Made by a program: the position numbers and the translations under genes. The notes below the pieces were generated by a model, which saw only the letters and a list, made by a program, of their open reading frames with translations, did not search any database and was not told the DNA's origin. From NCBI GenBank assembly GCA_947465275.1, contig CANIAI010000079.1:1-8522 (forward strand): a stretch of 8,522 nt of DNA, given 5' to 3'. How positions within the stretch are numbered: position 1 is the first letter of the stretch; each line of letters begins with the position of its first letter. This stretch comes from Acidobacteriota bacterium (GTDB lineage Bacteria > Acidobacteriota > Vicinamibacteria > Vicinamibacterales > UBA2999). This document shows, piece by piece, positions 6,329 through 8,522 of the stretch.

Positions 6329-6811
6329 GTGGCAACGCAGCCGCTTGAACAGGTCCGGGCTATCGCGGAACGGGTCGCCGCCTCGCGCGGCCTCGAGCTG
6401 TGGGATCTGCTGAGCCGGCGCGAGGCCACCGGGCACGTGATCCGGGTCGTGCTCGACCGGCCGGGGCCCTCGGCGACGCCCGAAGAGAGCGTCAGCATCG
6501 AGGACTGCGCGGAGGTCAACCGGGAAATCAGCACCATCCTGGACGTCGAAGACCCGCTGCCCTTCGCCTACACCCTGGAGGTGTCGTCACCGGGACTCGA
6601 CCGGCCGCTTCGGCAGCCGGAGGATTACCGGCGGTTCGTCGGACGGTTCGCCAAGATCGTGGTGCGTGAGCCGGTCGACAACCAGAAGGCGTTCGAGGGG
6701 CGGCTGCGCGGACTCGACGAGGATACGGTGCTGTTCGAGGCACCCAATGGACGGCTCCACCGGCTGCCGCTGCGGCTCATTACGCGCGCGCGGCTCGAGG
6801 TGGAGTTCTGA
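6329..6811 (+). CDS. rimP: Ribosome maturation factor RimP
   Basis: RimP helps assemble the 30S ribosomal subunit, binding late in small-subunit maturation. The 160-residue protein has the two-domain RimP layout. The N-terminal alpha/beta domain includes LELWDL, the VIRVVLDRPG strand, VSIEDCAEVNREIS and the hallmark YTLEVSSPGLDRPL (81-94). The C-terminal SH3-like barrel runs from about residue 97 to the end (FVGRFAKIVV, then RGLDEDTVLF and LPLRLITRARLEVEF). The length is close to the family norm. The GTG at 6329 is chosen because AGGAG precedes it and MATQPLEQV fits the family N terminus. An in-frame GTG at 6284 would translate the terminator stem and T run into a Phe/Leu-rich leader that RimP proteins lack. 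The gene heads the rimP-nusA-infB operon, 24 nt before nusA, and is probably controlled by the attenuator just upstream. Confidence 0.94.
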   Translation: MATQPLEQVRAIAERVAASRGLELWDLLSRREATGHVIRVVLDRPGPSATPEESVSIEDCAEVNREISTILDVEDPLPFAYTLEVSSPGLDRPLRQPEDYRRFVGRFAKIVVREPVDNQKAFEGRLRGLDEDTVLFEAPNGRLHRLPLRLITRARLEVEF

Positions 6812-6835
6812 GACGGCTGTAGGAATCAAACAGAG

Positions 6836-8071
6836 ATGGCAAACCCGCTGCTGCAGACGATCGAGGCCCTCGCCAAGGAAAAAGGCATTGAGGCCGAGAC
6901 GATCATCACCGCCATCGAGGACGCGGTCCTGACGGCGTCGCGCAAGTTCTACAAGACGAACGAGAACCTGAAGACCCGCTTCAACGAGGAAACGGGACAG
7001 GTCGACCTCTTCGCGGTCCGGCAGATCGTGAACGAGGTGACCGACCCGGCGACCGAGATCTCGCTGCAGGAGGCGCAGGCGCTCTACGGCGAGGAAGCGG
7101 AAGTCGACATGGAGATCGAGTTCCCGAAGCGCACCGACGTCCTCGGCCGCATCGCGGCCCAGACCGCCAAGCAGGTCATCTTCCAGAAGGTGCGCGAGGC
7201 CGAGCGCGAGCACGTGTTCGCCGAGTACGACCAGCGCGTCGGCGAGGTCATCAACAGCGTGATCAAGCGGTTCGAGAACGGCGACATCATCGTCGAGATC
7301 GGCCGTGTCGAGGCGGTGCTGCCGCGCAAGGAACAGTCGCGCGCCGAGAGCTACTCGCCCGGCGAGCGCATCCGCGCCGTGATCCGCAGCGTGAACCGCA
7401 GCGCCAAGGGTCCGCAGATCGTGCTCTCGCGCACGGATCCGGCGCTGCTCATCAAGCTGTTCGAGCAGGAAGTCCCGGAAATCTACGACGGCACCGTGAT
7501 GATTCGCGGCGCGGTCCGCGAGGCCGGCGACCGTGCCAAGGTGGCCGTCGACTCCCGCGAGCGTGACGTCGACCCGGTGGGCGCCTGCGTCGGCATGAAG
7601 GGCACCCGCGTGCAGGCCATCATCCGCGAACTGCGCGGCGAGAAGATCGACATCGTCGAATGGTCGGAAGACCCGATTACCTTCGTCACCAACGCCCTGA
7701 GCCCGGCGAAGGTGCAGCGCGTCTCGATCGTCGACGACGCCGACCGGGTGATGGAAGTCGTGGTCGAGGACAAGCAGCTCTCGCTCGCGATCGGCAAGAA
7801 GGGTCAGAATGTGCGCCTGGCGGCGAAGCTGACCGGCTGGCGGATCGACATCAAGAGCGAGGAAGACATGCGTCGTGAGGTCGAAGCGCAGTTCGGGGCG
7901 CTCGAGCTCGGCGGCGAAGGCGACGGCGACGGCGACAGCGAGGCGACCGACGGCGCGGACACCGTCGAGGAAGGCCTCACCGTCGAAGAAGGCCTCGAGG
8001 CCGCCGGCGAGACGGCGGCAGCTACCCCTGACGAGGCCCCCGCGGCGGACGAAACGGTCGGGAACGAGTAA
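6836..8071 (+). CDS. nusA: Transcription termination/antitermination factor NusA
   Basis: NusA binds RNA polymerase and nascent RNA and tunes pausing, intrinsic termination and antitermination. The 411-residue protein shows the RNAP-binding N-terminal domain (about 1-125), an S1 domain (about 132-200, GEVINSVIKRF and VEAVLPRKEQ), KH1 with G253-M-K-G256, and KH2 with G320-K-K-G323 (LAIGKKGQNVRLA). After KH2 the sequence turns into an acidic, low-complexity tail (359-411) rich in Glu, Asp, Gly and Ala. The paired acidic-repeat domains of the 495-residue E. coli protein are absent; many bacteria outside the proteobacteria also lack them. The tail contains GDGDGD and a doubled TVEEGL. The ATG is preceded by AGGA (6821-6824) at a rather long 11 nt spacing. 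It lies between rimP and infB in the standard order, and the leader terminator upstream is a natural target for NusA feedback. Confidence 0.96.
   Translation: MANPLLQTIEALAKEKGIEAETIITAIEDAVLTASRKFYKTNENLKTRFNEETGQVDLFAVRQIVNEVTDPATEISLQEAQALYGEEAEVDMEIEFPKRTDVLGRIAAQTAKQVIFQKVREAEREHVFAEYDQRVGEVINSVIKRFENGDIIVEIGRVEAVLPRKEQSRAESYSPGERIRAVIRSVNRSAKGPQIVLSRTDPALLIKLFEQEVPEIYDGTVMIRGAVREAGDRAKVAVDSRERDVDPVGACVGMKGTRVQAIIRELRGEKIDIVEWSEDPITFVTNALSPAKVQRVSIVDDADRVMEVVVEDKQLSLAIGKKGQNVRLAAKLTGWRIDIKSEEDMRREVEAQFGALELGGEGDGDGDSEATDGADTVEEGLTVEEGLEAAGETAAATPDEAPAADETVGNE
7919..7936 (+). repeat. GGCGAC hexamer tandem repeat in nusA tail
   Basis: Three perfect copies of GGCGAC in frame encode GDGDGD. 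It is a short low-complexity run inside the acidic tail and a likely site of slippage-driven length change. Confidence 0.8.
7961..7996 (+). repeat. 18-nt tandem duplication in nusA tail
   Basis: Two adjacent 18-nt units (7961-7978 and 7979-7996) differ at one position, a G/A change at the third base of a Glu codon. Both encode TVEEGL. The frame is kept, and the single silent difference points to a fairly recent in-frame duplication. Confidence 0.85.
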
Positions 8072-8086
8072 CAGACGCTTTACGTG

Positions 8087-8110
8087 CGTGCGGGCGCTGG
8101 CGCCCGCGCG
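8087..8110 (+). promoter_or_regulatory. Strong GC hairpin before infB
   Basis: In the 54-nt nusA-infB spacer, CGTGCGGGCG (8087-8096) pairs with CGCCCGCGCG (8101-8110) across the loop CTGG, giving 10 bp with one G-U pair. No T run follows, so it is not an intrinsic terminator. It ends 4 nt before the infB Shine-Dalgarno and could affect translation of infB, RNA processing or pausing. Confidence 0.6.
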
Positions 8111-8114
8111 AGGC

Positions 8115-8118
8115 AGGA
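8115..8118 (+). promoter_or_regulatory. Shine-Dalgarno for infB
   Basis: AGGA lies 7 nt before the TTG at 8126. This good spacing is what identifies the unusual TTG as the infB start. Confidence 0.65.
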
Positions 8119-8125
8119 CATCGAT

Positions 8126-8522
8126 TTGGCAACGGTTCGGATTTACAAGGTCGCGGAGCTGCTCTCGACGACCAGCCAGGAAGTCCTGGCAATGCTCAAG
8201 CGTGATCACGGCATCGAGCTGAAGAGCGCGTCGAGCACCGTCGAAGAGGTCGTGGCGCGTTCGTTCGTCGAACGCGTGGCCCGGCAGCGCAACATCGCCC
8301 TGCCAACGGGCGACATCTTCGCTGAGACACCGGCGCCGACCAAGGGAGGCTCCGCTGCCCGCAAGCCGGGCGGTCTGGTGAAGAAGCCCGAGCCGCCGAA
8401 GGCGGTCGTCCCGGCCCTGCCGCCGCCGCGCCTCATCAAGACGCACCATCCGCGTCCTGCCGCCGCCCCGTCCGACGACCACGTCGAGGAGCAGCACCCG
8501 GCGTACGAGGCCGCAGCCGAAC
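8126..8522 (+). CDS. infB: Translation initiation factor IF-2, N-terminal part (runs off window)
   Basis: IF-2 is the GTPase that places initiator fMet-tRNA on the 30S subunit and promotes subunit joining. Only the first 132 codons are in the window, and the frame stays open to the end. Residues 3-54 or so (VRIYKVAELLSTTSQEVLAML, then GIELKSASSTVEEVVARSFV) form the conserved IF2_N helical domain. A Pro/Ala/Lys-rich linker follows (GGLVKKPEPPKAVVPALPPP), as expected before the central GTPase domains, which lie outside. The start is TTG, supported by AGGA at 7 nt and by MATVRIYKVAELL, the expected IF-2 beginning; no ATG or GTG fits. Its position directly after nusA confirms the call. The strong hairpin just before the Shine-Dalgarno and the weak start codon suggest that initiation may be limited. 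Confidence 0.93.
   Translation, partial: MATVRIYKVAELLSTTSQEVLAMLKRDHGIELKSASSTVEEVVARSFVERVARQRNIALPTGDIFAETPAPTKGGSAARKPGGLVKKPEPPKAVVPALPPPRLIKTHHPRPAAAPSDDHVEEQHPAYEAAAE

Noticed and set aside
8087..8110. Intrinsic terminator between nusA and infB
   Set aside because: The stem is strong but no T run follows, and infB must be transcribed through it.
6587..8497. Antisense open frame of 636 codons spanning rimP, nusA and infB
   Set aside because: It crosses three well-recognised genes and their spacers; Leu/Arg/Asp/His-rich composition is typical of the reverse complement of GC-rich genes.

Overview
This window is about 8.5 kb of high-GC bacterial chromosome. Every recognised gene is on the plus strand and they are packed tightly; the largest non-coding gap is 142 nt. 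The combination of very high G+C, GTG and TTG starts, and a NusA without C-terminal acidic-repeat domains fits a GC-rich, deep-branching Gram-negative lineage. Acidobacteriota (Vicinamibacteria-like) is my best guess, but it rests on overall resemblance and is not proven. I see no mobile elements, CRISPR arrays, tRNA or rRNA genes.

Region 1 (1-3425) is a compact cluster of four genes. The first is a CYTH-domain protein whose 5' end probably lies outside the window. The second is a sugar-1-phosphate nucleotidyltransferase with a left-handed beta-helix tail. The third is an AmgK-like sugar kinase and the fourth a TIM-barrel sugar isomerase/epimerase. Successive genes overlap by 4 nt, overlap by 4 nt, or are 7 nt apart, so they are almost certainly cotranscribed and partly translationally coupled. 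The kinase and nucleotidyltransferase resemble the AmgK/MurU pair, which turns a free amino sugar from cell-wall recycling into its nucleotide-activated form. The roles of the CYTH protein and the isomerase in that setting are not established.

Region 2 (3458-6186) holds asnS (asparaginyl-tRNA synthetase) and rimO (ribosomal protein S12 methylthiotransferase), joined by a GTGA overlap. A short perfect hairpin lies between the isomerase stop and asnS.

Region 3 (6187-8522) is the conserved rimP-nusA-infB transcription/translation operon. Its leader holds a candidate promoter and two adjacent hairpins. The second hairpin ends in seven T residues and is a convincing intrinsic terminator sitting only about 20 nt before the rimP start, so it looks like an attenuator for an operon whose product NusA acts on terminators. 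infB starts at a TTG with a good Shine-Dalgarno, directly after a strong 10-bp GC hairpin, and runs off the window end. The most interesting items are this attenuator, the four-gene sugar cluster, and the hairpin in front of infB.
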